Shown here piece after piece: positions 32,260-44,927 of a stretch of DNA of 64,000 nt (within the stretch, counting starts at the first letter, position 1; every line of letters begins with the position of its first letter). Location of the stretch: positions 1 through 64,000 of the forward strand of contig NW_020953952.1 in NCBI RefSeq assembly GCF_900497805.2. Direction: 5' to 3'. The stretch is from Vombatus ursinus (Eukaryota; Chordata; Mammalia; Diprotodontia; Vombatidae). Made by a program: the position numbers and the translations under genes. The notes under the pieces are model-generated. The model saw nothing but the letters and a program-made list of their open reading frames with translations. It was not told where the DNA came from and did no database searches.

Positions 32260-32640
32260 GCACGTGTTATCTCTCACATCAGAATGTGAGGTCCTTGACA
32301 GCAGGGAATGCCTTGATTTTCCATTTGTATCCAGACCTCTTAACATAGTGCTTTGCACATAGTAAGCACCTGATAATCACTTTATTCATTCATTCTACAT
32401 CAGAACAGTTGGGGTCTAATGGAAAGCATACTAGACTTGAAGTCCCAGATCTAATTTTACTGCTTACTAGGGGTGTGATTGTCAGCAAGCCCTTTCCACA
32501 TCTGAGTCTCTTTTGTCATCTGCAAAATGAGGACCATAATACTTGCACTACTAACCTCACAGGGCTATCTCAAAGAACAAATGGGAACATGGATGGGAAC
32601 TGTTTTGTAAAAGGTAAAGTTCGATATAAATGCTAACTCT
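32260..32640 (+). repeat. L2 3' end, then MIR-type SINE
   Basis: 32290-32390: 'gaggtccttgacagcaggga' and 'catagtaagcacctgataat'. 32400-32640: 'gtctaatggaaagcatacta', 'catctgcaaaatgaggacca'. Confidence 0.7.
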
Positions 32641-32679
32641 GTTTCATCTCTTAGCTGTGATAAGACCCTCAATATCCAT

Positions 32680-32900
32680 ATTAAATAATAATTTTAGCTA
32701 AATTATGTTAAGTATTTGCAAATATTTTACATACACTATCTTGTTTGAACCTCACAACTACACTGTTATGTAGACAGTATTATTTTTATACATATTTTTG
32801 AGTTGAATTTTAATTTATCCCCATTTTACAGATAAGGAAACAGACTCAAAAAGCTATGGCTTTCCCATGGTTACACAACAAGTCAAGCATCAAAAGTGGG
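32680..32900 (-). repeat. MIR-like SINE fragment
   Basis: Reversed: 'ttacatacactatcttgttt', 'attttacagataaggaaaca'. Confidence 0.65.
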
Positions 32901-33500
32901 ATATAAGGGAGCTGGAGAAGATAACTTCCAAGGTCCATTCCAATTCTGGCACCCCAAGTTTAGTGGTCTTTTCCAGCCCTAATATTACATGAGTCGATGA
33001 TTTCACCCAATCCTACCCAATTGCTGATGGGAACACTTGTTTCCAGTGATGTCAATTTACATTCTCATAAGTTTAATTAAGTCCCTAAATGAACCTCTGA
33101 AAGATTATACTTTCTATTTGCTTTCTAGACCGGTTTCTCTACTAATCTTGACTACTTGATAGTCTTTTCCCTCAAATCTGGTGATTGGTGGTTATCTTTA
33201 GGTTAATTTCCCTCTCACTTTTCCTTATCTTTAAAGTCTCCCAGGAATGCTTATTTCTACTTTTAACAACTATAAAGCCTACATTGGAGTTAATTCCTTG
33301 GGAATGACCAATTACCCTCTCTTCTCTGCTGTAGTTCTAGACAAACTTCCATTCTTTCCCTATGCTCATATTTGAGTAAATAGTAGTCACTTGAGTATTC
33401 ATATTTTTAGGTAGGCCTTTACATTAAATAGTTCTATTACTTCTAAACTGAGATCAGATAATTTGGAATTTCTTTCTTTTCTGACATTTCTATAATGATT
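32901..33500. other. AT-rich intergenic, no recognised content
   Basis: No gene or repeat identified. Confidence 0.4.
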
Positions 33501-33504
33501 CAGT

Positions 33505-33728
33505 GAGAGACAACATGAAGTAATGGATAGAGGGCTGGCCTGAGAATTAAGTTCAAGGCTTGTCTGCGATTAAAACTGACTGCATGATTCTGGGCAATTA
33601 ACCTCTCAGCTCCCTAGGCAACTGTAACACTCTAAGCTGTAGAGTAGGTTCTAATCTGCATTGGTAGAGGGATTTCCTCATTGAGAATTCTCTACGCTAA
33701 TGAAAAGCAGAGTTCTGGTCCAAAAGAA
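33505..33728 (+). repeat. tRNA-head SINE with a distinct 3' module, copy 1
   Basis: Head 'aacatgaagtaatggatag' is followed by a 3' module with 'gcattggtagagggatttcc' and 'ctctacgctaatgaaa'. The same module ends the SINE at 39010. It differs from the A-tailed, MAR1 and MIR types here. Confidence 0.7.
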
Positions 33729-33799
33729 ATAAGCAATATTCTCAGTATGGGTCAATTCTCTAGATATAAGTATGTGATGATAGTATTTCATATTTCTAG

Positions 33800-34330
33800 G
33801 TTACATTATTTATCAATCAACATGTGTTTATTAAACACAACTGAGTGTCAAACAATGTTCTGAACGCTGGGAACAGAAAGATAGAAATGAAACATTCTCT
33901 CCCCTCAAGGACATCACATTCTACCAGGGGGTACAGCATGTACATATTTAAATATATAACATAACATAATGTAACATAATATGAAATACAGATATAATAT
34001 AACATAGATATAATATGAGATATAGATATAATATAAAGTAATTTCTTATGGGGAAGGTACTAGCATTTGGGGACATTGTGTAGAATGTGGCATGGAGCTG
34101 AGCCTTAGACTAGAAAGTGTTTTCCTCACAAAAGCTCTGTGACATAGGTGGTGTTAGTATTATTGCCCCTTCTCCTATTTAATAGATGTAGACACGAGTT
34201 TAGAGGGGTGAAACGATTTTCCCATGAACACACAGCTAATAAATGTTGGAGCTGGGGCTAGACCCAAAATCTTCTGACTCCACATCAAATATGTGCTCTT
34301 TCTACTATACCATTCACTACACAATGCTAC
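33800..34330 (-). repeat. Antisense L2-like head with TA-rich insert, then reversed MIR
   Basis: 33805-33925: 'aatcaacatgtgtttattaa', 'atcacattctaccaggggg'. 33940-34035 is an ATAACATA-rich simple repeat. 34110-34330 is a reversed MIR ('ctgacataggtggtgtt-like' gtgacataggtggtgttag). Confidence 0.6.
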
Positions 34331-34750
34331 CTCATCCTTACTTCATGAGGGGTATGCATTTATGTTTGTGAAATGGATGAATGTTGGATTCATATGAATA
34401 TTACTCTCAGTATTATGCCCTTCTTTCAACCTATGTTTTCTTTCCCCTCACTGATATAGATATTGTAAGCAAGGACACCTTAACACTATTCAGCACTTTG
34501 GACAGTTCCAGAGCTACTGACTACTACCCCTCCTCCCCACACACACACATCCCCCAGCTTTTCAGGATTAGATACAAATATAACCTTCTGGACCTATATA
34601 ACAGTCATAATTTTCATTGATCGTCATACTCATGATAGGATTTTACTGTTCAGGTGAGTTGATTCTTGAAATACTGCAGTTTACAGAGGGTCCCCTTCTT
34701 CCCCTTGGCCCCAGTTTAATCCACCATACTACCCGTAACTAAAAGTAATC
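34331..34750. other. Intergenic, no recognised content
   Basis: Nothing recognised. Confidence 0.4.
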
Positions 34751-34759
34751 AATTAAAAA

Positions 34760-35260
34760 TATTTGTAAAACACCTGTTATGTGACAGGCATTGTGCACTG
34801 AGGATACAAATACAAAGAATTAAAAAAAAAATCCTGCTCCCGAAGAGCTCACATTCTGATGAGGGTGATGATAAGAATATTAAAAGTACATAGCATAATG
34901 ACTTCACATGTATAATGGGTATCCTATTGCTTGCTTTCTCTATGAGCACAGGGACAGCTGAAGGAAGGGAGAGAATTTGGAACTGAAAATTTAAAAAAGA
35001 GTGTTAAAAATAAAATAATAAGATACATAGCGTAAATACAAAGTGAATAAGTTCAATGATATGCAAAGTAGTTAAATACAAGATAGTTTGGGAAGGAGGA
35101 TACTAGCAGTCAGGGGATCAGGAAAGGCTTTGTATAGAAGGGGGTTTTAAGATGTGTCTTAAGGAAGACAGGGGACCTAGGAGGTAGAGGTAAAGAAGGA
35201 GTGCATTCCAGGGATGTGAGATAGTCATTGCAAAGGTACAGAGACCAGAGAGGGCATTTT
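34760..35260 (-). repeat. Antisense L2-like repeat with a nested L1 tail
   Basis: The L2-like run ('ggcattgtgcactgaggata', 'gaagagctcacattctgatg', then 'aggaaaggctttgtatagaa') is interrupted by 34899-35018. That insert is the last 120 bp of an L1 3' UTR (+; 'gagaatttggaactgaaaat'). TAAAAGTACATAGCATAA (34881) and TAAGATACATAGCGTAA (35019) form an imperfect target duplication. Confidence 0.7.
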
Positions 35261-35264
35261 TCTC

Positions 35265-35460
35265 CAATGGCCCATTGCTGTATTCTTGGTAGAGGCAGCA
35301 GCACTAATTCCACAGTCTTGGCTTTGACACTTTCTAACAGTAACCTTGGGCCAATTAGTCTGAGTCCTAGTTGCCTTGTATATAAAAGAATGGAGATAAT
35401 TTTTACACTATTAGCCTCACAATGTTGTTATAAAGCCTAATAAATCTTAGAAGTATATAG
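35265..35460 (+). repeat. MIR-like SINE
   Basis: 'aaccttgggccaattagtct' and 'tagttgccttgtatataaaa'. Confidence 0.55.
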
Positions 35461-36180
35461 AAATGTGATTAGTTAGCATTCTAATCATTTTTATTTTGTT
35501 TCTAGTCAGATTTTAAGTGGCTCTTGGTCTCCCTTGATGATCAGTTTCAGGCCTCTCATTTCTTTTTTCCTTTACTGGGACAATTCTCCTCTGCCCTTCT
35601 GATTTTCTCCCAACCATCAAGGTCCATCTCAGATGGTAAAAACCTCTATTTTGCTACTACCATTCCCAAAAGTGGGCCGCTAGTTGGCACAGTAGATAGT
35701 GTGCCAGGCCTGGAGTCAGGAAGACTCATCTTCCTAAATTCAAATCTGACTGGACTAGACAATCTCCAAGGCCCCTTCTAGCTATGAGCTGTGATCATTT
35801 GTGCACAAAGTGGGTGAAATTAACTGGAGAAATAGCATGTTATCAGACAAGTAAATATGAGATAGTGTAAGATTGGGGACAACACTAAAGACTAAGGTGA
35901 TCTGGGAAGGCCAAGTAGGCAATAATACCTGACTTATGTGTCTTGAGAGAATCTAGGGGTTTTTATCAGAGGAGTGATTTGAACCCAGGTCTGATCCCAA
36001 GTCCTGCAATCTTTCCACAACAGCATGCTGCTGATAAAGAATACACAACATCATCCGTGTGGGTGCTTCCTCCATCAAACCAGACAACATGCCCTCATCC
36101 TTTACCTGCAGATACCTTAATAAGCTGCTGAGACCAAAAATATTGCCTAGTAGTCAGTCCTTTGCCCATGAGTCTCTCTG
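35461..36180. other. Intergenic with small SINE pieces
   Basis: 35670-35770 is a plus-strand SINE head ('gctagttggcacagtagata', 'ctggagtcaggaagactca'). 35940-36010 has a reversed scrap. The rest is unclassified. Confidence 0.45.
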
Positions 36181-36194
36181 AATATAGTCTGGGT

Positions 36195-36400
36195 GGTCAT
36201 AGATTTGGATTTGGAAGGGACCTAAGAAGTCATCTAGACCAACCCATTCCCTTACCATAAATGGAAACTGAGACCTAGGGAGATTAGGTGACTTGCCCAA
36301 GATTACTCAGGTAGTTAGAAGCAGAGCTATGATTTGAACCCAATTCCTCTGACTCCAAATAACATCATACACTTCACTGTAGCATTTATGACCGAGGCTA
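36195..36400 (-). repeat. MIR/L3-like reversed fragment
   Basis: 'tttggaagggacctaagaag', 'aaatggaaactgagacctag', 'aggtgacttgcccaagatta'. Confidence 0.7.
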
Positions 36401-37019
36401 TTCTTATAGTCTTTCCAGTTGGGTAAGTTCCACTGAAACAGATGCCATCCTGTGACAAAATGGCATTGCAATGATTTTGTTATCCCCTTCTGATATAACG
36501 TATTAAATATTTAGTAATTTCAACTATTTATACTCAGCACAATTCTCACAATCATGATTTGTAGGTTGGTTTGTTATTAACCCAGAGAGAGAAGTTTTTG
36601 CTGACTTTACATGAGTGACAGAATTGGTCTCTCACCCCAGAATTGCAAAGGGAGTATAATGAGTCCTACAGAGTAGGAAGTGAAGAATCCAGATGCCATT
36701 TGGTACTGAATGGAATGGATTAGACTTCATTTTAGGAAAGAAGTTTACAGACAGTGAGAATTTCCCTGAAGTGGGCTAGACTGCCCCTTGATGGTAATGG
36801 ATTTTCCCTCCTCGTATATCTCGAAGTAAAAGGTAGCAGATCACTTATTAATGGCCTCTGAGATCATATGACACTTTAAAATTCTATGCCTCTGGAATTA
36901 TGGGATTAGATGATCTCATAAATCCCTGATAATTCTAAGGATCTGTAAATGACCCTAGCAAATAATAGCACAGCAAACACCGAGTCCAATTTGCACCTGA
37001 GCAAGGATCCCCCCTATTA
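36401..37019. other. Intergenic, no recognised content
   Basis: Apart from a SINE-like tail near 36890-36945, nothing was recognised. Confidence 0.4.
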
Positions 37020-37804
<785 letters not shown>

Positions 37805-37871
37805 AATCTTCTTATCAAATATCTGTAGCCCATAGTCCAACAATAAATGGGTTAATTTATGGAACAAAAAG

Positions 37872-38535
37872 AAGAATTCACTTCTCAATGAAGCCAAATA
37901 TCCCATTAGCTTTTTTTAGCTAAAAAATATTGCCTTGATGAATCATAGATTTGCAATCCCACTAAAACATACATACACTCATTTTTATTTTTATTTGTCT
38001 CTGTGTGGACATAGCATACATATTTCATATTAACATTACATTTAACCTCTTCTTTTCCATCATTAATTTGCAAAGTTTGTTATTTTAGACCTATTTATAA
38101 AACATTACATATATTCCAATTAAATCCCATCTCCTTACACAGAGCCCAGTGCTCTCTGACTTATCCAGATCTTTTGGAATTGTGCCTTTGCTAGTCAATG
38201 TCTTAGCTACCTCTCCAGCTTTGTGCCATTGGAAATTTGATACACATTCTACCTCTGTTTTTCTTTTAAGTCATGGATGAGCTTGTTAAATAGCTCATAA
38301 AAAAAAAATAACTGGCTCCAGAGTAGCATTCAACCTATGGACTGTGTCATTATAAGTACCATGCTCTGATCAGTCTAACTGAACTTACTGGCCTTTACTG
38401 TGAAGAGTATAGTATTCTATATTTCATAGCCATTTCAGGTGTGATGGAGAGGGTGATGTACTTAGCAAAAGTAAGACCTTAGCCAAATTCCATAAGTAAT
38501 TAATTTAATTTTCCTTTAGTTTCTTGTCTGTATGA
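37872..38535 (-). repeat. Antisense L3/CR1 LINE, continuation
   Basis: Resumes with 'ccaaatatcccattagcttt', then 'ttatccagatcttttggaat', 'agctttgtgccattggaaat', 'gtcatggatgagcttgttaa'. These fit the reversed L3 polymerase region in order. It is diverged. Confidence 0.7.
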
Positions 38536-38542
38536 TGGTGAT

Positions 38543-38725
38543 AAGTGATACAACGGATAGAGCACTGGAGTTTGAGTCAGGAAGAATTGAGGTCACAGAT
38601 GGACTCAGACACTTACTACGTGTCTGACCCTGGGTATGTCACTTAACCTCTTTCTGTTTCAGCTTTCTCATTTGTAAACTGAGCAGGTTGAACTGGTCCT
38701 GTCCAGTCTAAATTTATAATCTTAT
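38543..38725 (+). repeat. tRNA-derived/MIR-like SINE
   Basis: 'caacggatagagcactggag', 'gactcagacacttactacgt', 'agctttctcatttgtaaact'. Confidence 0.8.
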
Positions 38726-39009
38726 GATTCTAATTTGGGGTTAAATTTGACCTTTCCTTTAGTAAATTAAAGATCTCACTACAAATGGCTGGATTTGAAG
38801 TAATGTTCATGTTATTAACTAATCGTTTCCTTCCTGTTAAGTTATGGTAAATTTCCTTTTTTTGTATGTTGTTAAGTGCATGCCATGTCCAGAGCTTTCT
38901 AACCCTGTCTTTCAAGAAAGTATTCAGAAAAGAGAGGAGTGATCTTTCTGAATTAGCTATGAATCTTTGGCCTCTTCCATTTCTTATTTCTGAATCATAT
39001 GTCCAAATG
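38726..39009. other. Intergenic, no recognised content
   Basis: Nothing recognised. Confidence 0.4.
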
Positions 39010-39240
39010 AGGCAGATGTGATACAGTGGATAGACAGAGAGCATCAGAACTAGGGAGAACTGGTTTCAAAACTCATCTTGGAGGAGTCCTAGCTGCGCAA
39101 TCCTGGGCAAATAAATTAGTTTCTCAGTGTTGTAGGCAATTCTCTAAGATTTTAAATTGCAGAGAAGGTGCTAGCTTACATTAGTAGTTGGTTTCCTCAT
39201 CTGGGCTTCCTATGTCAATGAAATTACAGGTCAAATCTCT
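39010..39240 (+). repeat. tRNA-head SINE with a distinct 3' module, copy 2
   Basis: Head 'gcagatgtgatacagtggat', then the module 'gcagagaaggtgctagctta' and 'tatgtcaatgaaattacagg', shared with 33505-33728. Confidence 0.75.
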
Positions 39241-40880
39241 ATCATTTATTTCCAAATTCATTAGTCAACAACATTGTGCTTAACTTTGTATTGAGTCAAC
39301 TGAGTATCCTGGTTTTAATGGATGTAGTAAGAAAGGATTTATCAAAGTCATCAAAGATTTGGTCTCCTTCATTTTCTATAGAAGACATTAGTATAGAGGT
39401 AGTAATTATCACTGTGGCATTCTCCCTGTCTAGGCTTATCTTGAGGTCTATAAAGCAGTATGACTGATGTTCCCATAACATGATGGTTGACCTGGCCTAG
39501 GGAGGCCCAGTGAAATCAATACCGTTAACTCTTGTGTTCAGCTTGAATACAAGCTGAACATGCAAGCTATCCTTTCATTTAAATTCAGCATTTTTATGAG
39601 TACTAGCTTCATTTATTTATTCATTCATTTAGTCATCTACTTATTTATTTTGTTTTTGAGATTTGCTGCTTTTATTTGAAAAAAATGAAATTACTTGAAC
39701 ATGTAAATTTAAAGTTTAAACTCAAGTATTATTTCTTCATAACAACACTGTGAGGTAGATATCCATGTAATGACAAATGATTTAACTTACTTTCGTTTTC
39801 TCATTGCAGTAATGAAGATTCGCCATTCAAAAGCAGGAAATTTTCATGGCTGTGATATCTGGCAATGGGCAAAGTTTGGGCAACTGTCTGGACTCCTGGA
39901 GGCACTCTGTGGCATCACTTCGATGTCTGATTTCTGCCCTGAATCATTAGAGTAAAGGCTGATTTCAAACACTGATTGAAAAGTGAGGTACTAAACTTGG
40001 TTGGAGGTTTAAATATATTAAATTCAAAATCTCATTACATACTTTGCAAGAATTTATAGTTAATTATCGAACAAAACAACATTGCTGTAGATGGTTATAA
40101 ATCTAGCTTCAGTATTAAAACCTCCAACACACTGATATAGTTCCAGTTAGCAAAATTTCCTAAGATGTTTTTGAACTAGCAAAATGATATTCAAGTGTTC
40201 TCTTATAGTTCCTTTGAATGGTTTTCCACATAAACTCAAGCAACATCCATTTATTTCATCTATTTAGCATTTGCATCAACACTTCTGGATACATGACAGG
40301 GATGTATATAAGCAATAAAAAGATGAAAATCATCTAGAAATCCTAGAATTACAAGTCTTCAGGAACAAAATTCAAAGGTGATATCAGATAGAAAAAAAAG
40401 CTTCCAGTAAACAAAGTATTATCCTGATGGAGGACGTCCTCAACTGAAAACATTACTCTGAATGCATGTGTCAGTAAAGTGGGGAGATCCATGTTTCTTT
40501 CCATAATAGATTTGAGTTGTCCTAAGAATCTTCAGTTATAATCATTGATGGCTTGATGTAATGTGGAGACATCCTGAGTCTGATTATCTTCACCAAATAC
40601 TAATAAGAGTAAGTAAGGTAACCATTTGTCTATAGTTGGACAACAAATGGCGCTGAGCCATGAACCATATAGCCAGTATGCCATAATACAGGTATCTCAC
40701 GCACACCTCCATAGGACAATGAGACAGCTGTTCTATCAAAGAGATCAGGAAAGTGAAGGAAGAATACTCTACTTCTGTGTAGTATTGGTGTCCTCTTGTG
40801 ACCAATAGAGGATATAGCAACCACTAAGCAGGAAAGCCCATAGAAAGGAAGAGCAATGGGGAGAAATTGCAAGGAAGCAA
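39241..40880. other. Intergenic, largely unclassified
   Basis: About 1.6 kb AT-rich with a TTATT-rich patch at 39605-39660. No OR remnant or other gene was seen. Confidence 0.45.
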
Positions 40881-40884
40881 ATGT

Positions 40885-41085
40885 TGGACTACTATGAGAG
40901 AAGAAAATATAATGCTTAGAAAGTCCCCAAAGGGAAAGTGGTTGCCTCGGGAGGCAGTGTGTTCTCTTTCACTGAAATCCTTCAAGCAAAGATTAGATAA
41001 TCATATATCAGAAATATTGTCAAGATTATTGTACAGGTAGCATCTTGTTTACCAAATGTTTGGGCTGTTTCCAACTCTGAAATTC
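40885..41085 (+). repeat. L3/CR1 LINE 3' end
   Basis: 'agtggttgcctcgggaggca', 'tcactgaaatccttcaagca', 'gtttccaactctgaaattct'. Confidence 0.75.
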
Positions 41086-41109
41086 TATTATTTTTTTCCA
41101 GAATAGGTT

Positions 41110-41290
41110 CACTGAGTCACAAATGGCTGAAAGGGACCATAAAGATTTTATTCAATCCCTTCCATTTGATGATGAAGAAACTGAGGCCTACAAAGGTCAA
41201 GTGGCTTGTCTAAGATCACATAGGTCATAAGGAGTAGATGGAGCATTTGAATCTGGATTCTCTGGCTCCAAATCCTTCATTTCCTACCAT
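41110..41290 (-). repeat. MIR/L3-like reversed fragment
   Basis: 'tgatgaagaaactgaggcct', 'caagtggcttgtctaagatc'. Confidence 0.7.
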
Positions 41291-41369
41291 ACTAAAGTGA
41301 ACATCTCATAACAATAAAAATCTTTTTTTTGATTCATTGAACAAATATTTGCTATCATTAGCAAGATAA

Positions 41370-41600
41370 AATGTAAATATATTTTATTTCATTAAATATT
41401 TCCCAGTTACATTAAATTTTTTCAACATTCATTTAAAAAATTGAGTTCCAAATTCTCTCCTCTCCTCGACTTCTTGAGAAATTCAGCAATATGTTGATTA
41501 TACATGTGAAGTTGCAGGAAGCTATCTCCATATTAGCTATATTGCAGAAGAAAAAATAAATAAAATAAACAAGAAAAATAAAGTGAAAAATATGTTTCAA
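41370..41600 (-). repeat. LINE-1 3' end
   Basis: 'atttcccagttacattaaat', 'aaattgagttccaaattctc', 'attatacatgtgaagttgca'. Confidence 0.75.
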
Positions 41601-42310
41601 TATAGCAAGATAGATTTAAAATGTTTTTGAAAGATTAATAATTTAATACTTATTATTGCCCTCATGTTGTAGCTCTGTAAATTTTTCTAGTGCTTTCACA
41701 TTCAAAATATTATAACTAATCTGATTCCTGAAAATTAAAAAAAATGTTTTGTAGACATTACATATGCACATACATTCATATATTTACATTCATGTAATAC
41801 ATTGCCAAAGCATCAAATAAATCAACAGACTCTTCAATGTAGTTTGCATACCAGTGGCTCATTAAGATAGAAGACTCAGATTTTTCCCTCCACATAAGTC
41901 TTTTCATCTATTTCTCCATTTTTTATTTTTTTACAATGTACTCTTTCTTTAGGACAATTTTCAAAGTGCTTTAATTTTCAGAGTACTAATTTTCTCAGAA
42001 TTTCTGATTTCCTTGACTATCTCTGTCTCCAACATTATGGTTCTTAGTGGTTCCCTTTTATCCCTTTCCTTTAAGTAAAACAAAACAAAACAAACAAATG
42101 AAAATAAAAACTCTGCCTCCAAATTCTTGTCTTTATAGTTGTAAAATGTTTTAATCTCATCTTGGCCAATTGGTTCCCAGAGACTTCTGCCGGGTTATAC
42201 ACACATGTTGAGTTGATCTATTTGCTCCTTTCCTATGCTTTTGGTGGTCTATCTCTACTGCTCTACAATTTCAATCTTGCTGTCCATTCTTGGCAGCTGT
42301 CACTAAGTAG
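41601..42310. other. AT-rich intergenic, unclassified
   Basis: Short A/C-rich run near 42080-42110. Nothing else was recognised. Confidence 0.4.
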
Positions 42311-42830
42311 GAGCTCCAGAACTTGGGACAAATTTACTTGAGCTGTGGATGGGAATGGGGAGGTAGACATGACAGGAAGATCAAAAGTGGGCAGATTCCT
42401 ATTAATGGATAAGTTAGATTAGAAACAGAGGTCATAACATGTGAAAAGACTGAATAATTTGAAGGTCAGAATCTTCAAAGGATGCCATGGTTGGGGTAGA
42501 AAAGACTGAAAACTCAGTACTAAACTTCTTGTGAAAGAAGAATGATATAGAGGTTCATAGATGACAGCAACAAGAATCATTATAGAATGAGGTAAGTTTT
42601 AAAGCAGACATAGTTACTGAATGATGGTGGTAAAGGAAAGGACTGAGCCTGGCAATAGGGAGCAAAGAGAATGTCAACTTCTCGTGGCTCTGTGTCAGGA
42701 CATGTGAGAGGAAGAGAAGTCAGCTTTGGAGAGGGTGACAAGGATTGTGGTGTCTTTGGGAATTTCAAGAAGGTAAAAATAATATGAGATAAAGAGATCT
42801 ATGAGCATAGGAAAATAGTTTAGAGATGAA
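42311..42830. other. Purine-rich unclassified sequence
   Basis: It has the GGA/GAA-rich look of antisense L2 ORF2, but I find no diagnostic block. Confidence 0.35.
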
Positions 42831-43060
42831 AGAAACTCTGGACATCACTTAGTCCAAGCCTATCTTTTTACAAATGTAGAAACCAAAGCCCAGAAAGGTT
42901 AAGAATGAATGAATGAATGAATGAATGAATGCAAAACATTCTAGATATGTGGCCAACGCTATACTGTGGACACAATGCGGAAGCAAAGATAATCCCTGTC
43001 CCCAAGAAGCTTATATTCTAATGGGGGGAGACCACAGACATAGAGGAATGGTAACCAGAG
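42830..43060 (-). repeat. Reversed MIR scrap, (GAAT)n, reversed L2-like head
   Basis: 42830-42900 'acatcacttagtccaagcct'. 42904-42932 is GAAT in about seven units. 42935-43050 'cccaagaagcttatattcta'. Confidence 0.65.
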
Positions 43061-43850
43061 AGAGACACTTCGAGTTGGGGTATATAGAGGTGCATATTAA
43101 CATGCCCTATCAAGGAGCAGTAGCAAAATTGATTTGGTCATGGTTCCAGAATTGCAGGTGGATGGTGTGAGAAGGTTGGTTGTTAAGGTTATTAGGAACA
43201 TGGCCCAGGAGAAGGCAATGAAGTGAAACATGACTGAAGCTTTACTGAAATATTGGGCCAAGGGAAGGCATTACCAATCAGGATAAAAGGAGTAGAGAGA
43301 CAGATGGGCGAGTTCTCAGGAAAGAAGTTAATACAATGAAATGGTTAGAATCCCACATGCCTAGTGACGCTTAGAAAGTTGCAGAACCAGCAAGTAAATT
43401 CAGATTCTCTTTCTATAAATCCAGTGCTCATTTCTCTACAGTTCAAAAGAGGAAGATTCCCTAAGGTCAAAGGAGAAAGGGAGGTCAGAGGCCAATAGTG
43501 CCTGGGGTAAGGTTAGGGTTGCACTCACTATTTAATGGATGGGGAAGAGAAACAGTAGTAGCCTGTTCCAGGGACCACCTGCCTTTGCTGCTGATCTAAT
43601 ACCTGCTCCTGAGCATGACCTAAGCCATACAATCTAAGCAGATCTCTAAGCTATATGACTCGTGTGGGGAGTACATTTTAAAATCAGTGGAAAGACACCC
43701 CAGAATATAGGTGTGCCAATCATAAAACTCTAATGGGGTGACATGCTGCCTGGGGTTTGGTAAAGTTTAGCACTAGGATAAGGTGTGTGTGTGGGGGCAG
43801 TGAGAAGTTCACTCCCTGGTGGCAGGAATCAGTGTCTGGGGCAAAGTCCT
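43061..43850. other. Intergenic, unclassified
   Basis: No gene was seen. Confidence 0.4.
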
Positions 43851-43854
43851 AGTT

Positions 43855-44665
43855 GCCCTATATTAATTCCAACTTTGCCAGTTCCAAATTCATCTTGTCT
43901 CCCATATTCAGAACCATGGGTAAGGTGTCCTTTGACTCCCCTCTAATCACGTATAAAGTTTAATTAATTCCACCTCTGTGTTGTGTCTTGGTTTGACTCC
44001 TCTCAATTCCCCTACCATCATTACTGGCACCTGGGCTTTTACTATAGCTTCCTTTCAGGTAGTCCTTCTTCCACTCTTGCCTTTCCCCATCCTCTTCTCT
44101 AGTCCATCTACCATGCCCCTTCCAGTGTAATCTTTTGTATGCATTTATTTATCATTTCATTCTTTGTTCAGTGACTCCACCTTGCCTTTCCTAGAAGCAA
44201 AGGTCAAACTCTTTATCTGAATGCCAGTATCTAATTGTTTTAAGAAGTAAATTTTTTATTAATAACCACTAAGTGGAGTTTGTAACATTTGTTCAATAGA
44301 GTAGAGTACATTCATTCGTTATATTTATCTACCTGAGTTCTCTTTGTTGCATGGAAACGGTTTTAATGTTGTCTGCATTCTGTGCTATCCCTTGATTTTA
44401 TTGATTAAAATACATTAAATTAAATGGACAAAAACCACTCTGCTTCACATTCAAGGCCCTTTGCCATCTGGTAGAATCATCTCATATTACTCTCCTCTAA
44501 GCCTTCTATATTTCAGGACTATTCTTTGCCCCACTTCACCCCTGGCATAGTCTATGCACCCCTTTTGCTCACAAAGCTCACGATGCCTAGAATGTCTTTC
44601 CCTCCTGGGGAAATTTCTATGTATCTTTGAAACATCAACTCAAGTGACACTCATGCTGAACATGG
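43855..44665 (+). repeat. L2 3' region interrupted by a 210-bp AT-rich insert
   Basis: 43855-44225 ('aattccacctctgtgttgtg', 'catcattactggcacctggg', 'cagtgactccaccttgcctt') continues at 44440-44665 ('cattcaaggccctttgccat', 'gatgcctagaatgtctttcc'). The insert at about 44226-44439 is unclassified. Confidence 0.7.
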
Positions 44666-44669
44666 AATC

Positions 44670-44850
44670 CTGGGACCTAAATTTAAATTCCCATGCTGTA
44701 ACTTAATTGCCTATGTGACCTTAAGCAAATCATTTCCTCTTCCTGGGCTTCAGGATCTTCACTGGTCAATGTGAGGGGCAGAGGAGATGGCCTCTGAGGT
44801 CTTTTCCAGCTCCCTATCTGTGATGTTGTGATCTCCAAGAAGTCTTTCTT
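44670..44850 (+). repeat. MIR-like SINE
   Basis: 'tgcctatgtgaccttaagca', 'cttttccagctccctatctg'. Confidence 0.65.
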
Positions 44851-44927
44851 TGTCAATGATAACCTGTTCCCTCCCTTGTACCCAATAACTTTTTGTTTTG
44901 AACTTCTCTGATATGCCTGTCATGAAT

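Noticed and set aside
39770-39955. A spliced exon after TTTCTCATTGCAG
   Set aside because: The 61-codon frame has no recognisable domain and no partner exons; acceptor-like motifs are common.
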